From an uncultured Acidobacteriota bacterium (GTDB lineage: Bacteria; Acidobacteriota; Blastocatellia; Pyrinomonadales; Pyrinomonadaceae): a stretch of 64,000 nt of DNA. Made by a program: the position numbers and the translations under genes. This document shows positions 63,473 through 64,000 of the stretch, in pieces. The notes under the pieces were generated by a model. The model saw only the letters and a program-made list of their open reading frames with translations, did not search any database and was not told the origin of the DNA. Numbering within the stretch: the stretch's first letter is position 1; each line of letters starts with the position of its first letter. Location of the stretch: NCBI GenBank assembly GCA_937871585.1, contig CALMPJ010000102.1:1-64000 (forward strand), given 5' to 3'.

Positions 63473-64000
63473 CTACGATCTGTTTTCCCACGACGGTGTA
63501 CCGTATTCATTGAGGAACTTAAGACTCTGCTTCATATAGGTCCTTACGTTTTGATTTAGGTAATTCATCCAATCTGGCTTTGGTTCGTTTTTGGCTAAAG
63601 CGAGCAATGCAAGAGCATAGCCGCACATTTCCTCGGTCAAATAGCCGCGTCGTTCCGCACGCCAGCCTTGCCCCATCGTGTTTGTGTATTGACCGAACGA
63701 GAATATTGAATTCGCTGTGAAGATGCCCAGGCCGTAGAAGATCACCACAAGATCGGTCATTGGTTCATGAAATTCGTACTCTGGGTCGATGCGTTCCTCG
63801 CCAAGTAAGATCACATGTCCGAGTTCGTGTGCAATTGTCGCTATGAACGCTTCGGCATTTGCGGATTGGCTTGTATCGAGAGAAATATTGTACTTGCCGT
63901 CACGACCTAGATGATAGGTGCCGAGAGCGTGGGAGCCGCCTTCGGATGCGGCAAACTGATTGATCTCCGAGCCTGACTTATTCTCGTAGAACGATAGCCG
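63473..64000 (-). CDS. HExxH metallopeptidase-like protein, 3' part
   Basis: The frame is open to the right edge and stops at 63473, giving the last 175 residues. A zinc-peptidase-type motif HELGH is in AFIATIAHELGHVILLGEER, followed by EFHEPMTDLVVIFYGLGIFT, where E in HEPMTD may be the third ligand. The remainder is helical (MCGYALALLALAKNEP). I do not recognise the family; no signal peptide can be judged because the start lies outside the window. Confidence 0.75.
   Translation of the reverse strand, partial: RLSFYENKSGSEINQFAASEGGSHALGTYHLGRDGKYNISLDTSQSANAEAFIATIAHELGHVILLGEERIDPEYEFHEPMTDLVVIFYGLGIFTANSIFSFGQYTNTMGQGWRAERRGYLTEEMCGYALALLALAKNEPKPDWMNYLNQNVRTYMKQSLKFLNEYGTPSWENRS

Overview
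The window looks like part of a Gram-negative chromosome from Acidobacteriota, most likely class Blastocatellia. This is inferred from gene content only: four TonB-dependent receptors with N-terminal carboxypeptidase-like domains (one of the large Oar type), M36 metalloproteases, delta-60 repeat proteins, and secreted proteins ending in FG-GAP/VCBS repeats of the form DFDGDGK-D-AVFRPS-G-WY. There is no phage, IS transposase or CRISPR array, and housekeeping genes are scattered throughout.

Layout. 1-10.0 kb (minus strand): the 5' part of a secreted protein with a haem-type CxxCH motif, then two tandem M36 metalloproteases, all with FG-GAP repeats. 10.1-15.6 kb (plus): a tight run of a DinG-like helicase, a small TonB-C-like protein, QueD and a TonB-dependent receptor. 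15.6-22.1 kb (minus): tRNA-Pro, a DedA protein, pcm, surE, rpsU and a very large exported HEAT-repeat protein. 22.2-27.9 kb (plus): a vitamin B12 uptake locus with two cobalamin riboswitches, one before btuFCD and one between btuD and a BtuB-like receptor. 28-34.4 kb (plus): a delta-60/FG-GAP protein, gatB, an SDR oxidoreductase and small exported proteins. 34.4-38.6 kb (minus): a CheA-like hybrid kinase without a CheW domain and a TPR/zinc-ribbon/receiver protein. 38.8-43.8 kb (plus): a thioredoxin-reductase-like flavoprotein lacking the redox CxxC, and an Oar-type receptor behind a sigma-54-type promoter. 43.8-50.0 kb (minus): a TPR protein, a histidine phosphatase, prfA, DUF1385, rpmE, a DUF1801 protein and a methyltransferase. 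50.1-54.7 kb (plus): VOC protein, NodB-type deacetylase, FAD oxidoreductase, histone-deacetylase-like hydrolase, zinc-ribbon protein and enoyl-CoA hydratase/isomerase. 54.8-58.5 kb (plus): a siderophore-type receptor and a PepSY membrane protein behind a cluster of palindromes. 58.6-64 kb: a di-haem cytochrome c peroxidase fused to FG-GAP repeats (minus), a PBP4-type carboxypeptidase (plus) and a truncated HExxH protein (minus) at the right edge.

The themes are envelope nutrient uptake (B12, probably iron) and secretion of large proteins. Four complete secreted proteins with unrelated N-terminal domains each carry six FG-GAP units, and a fifth, cut by the left edge, shows the first unit. In two of the complete ones the six units are a duplicated three-unit block and the protein ends PNAYVR. 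Other points of interest are a duplicated 3' end of the SDR gene flanking a 0.76-kb segment, a palindromic repeat lodged in a cobalamin riboswitch, and candidate operators upstream of uptake genes.
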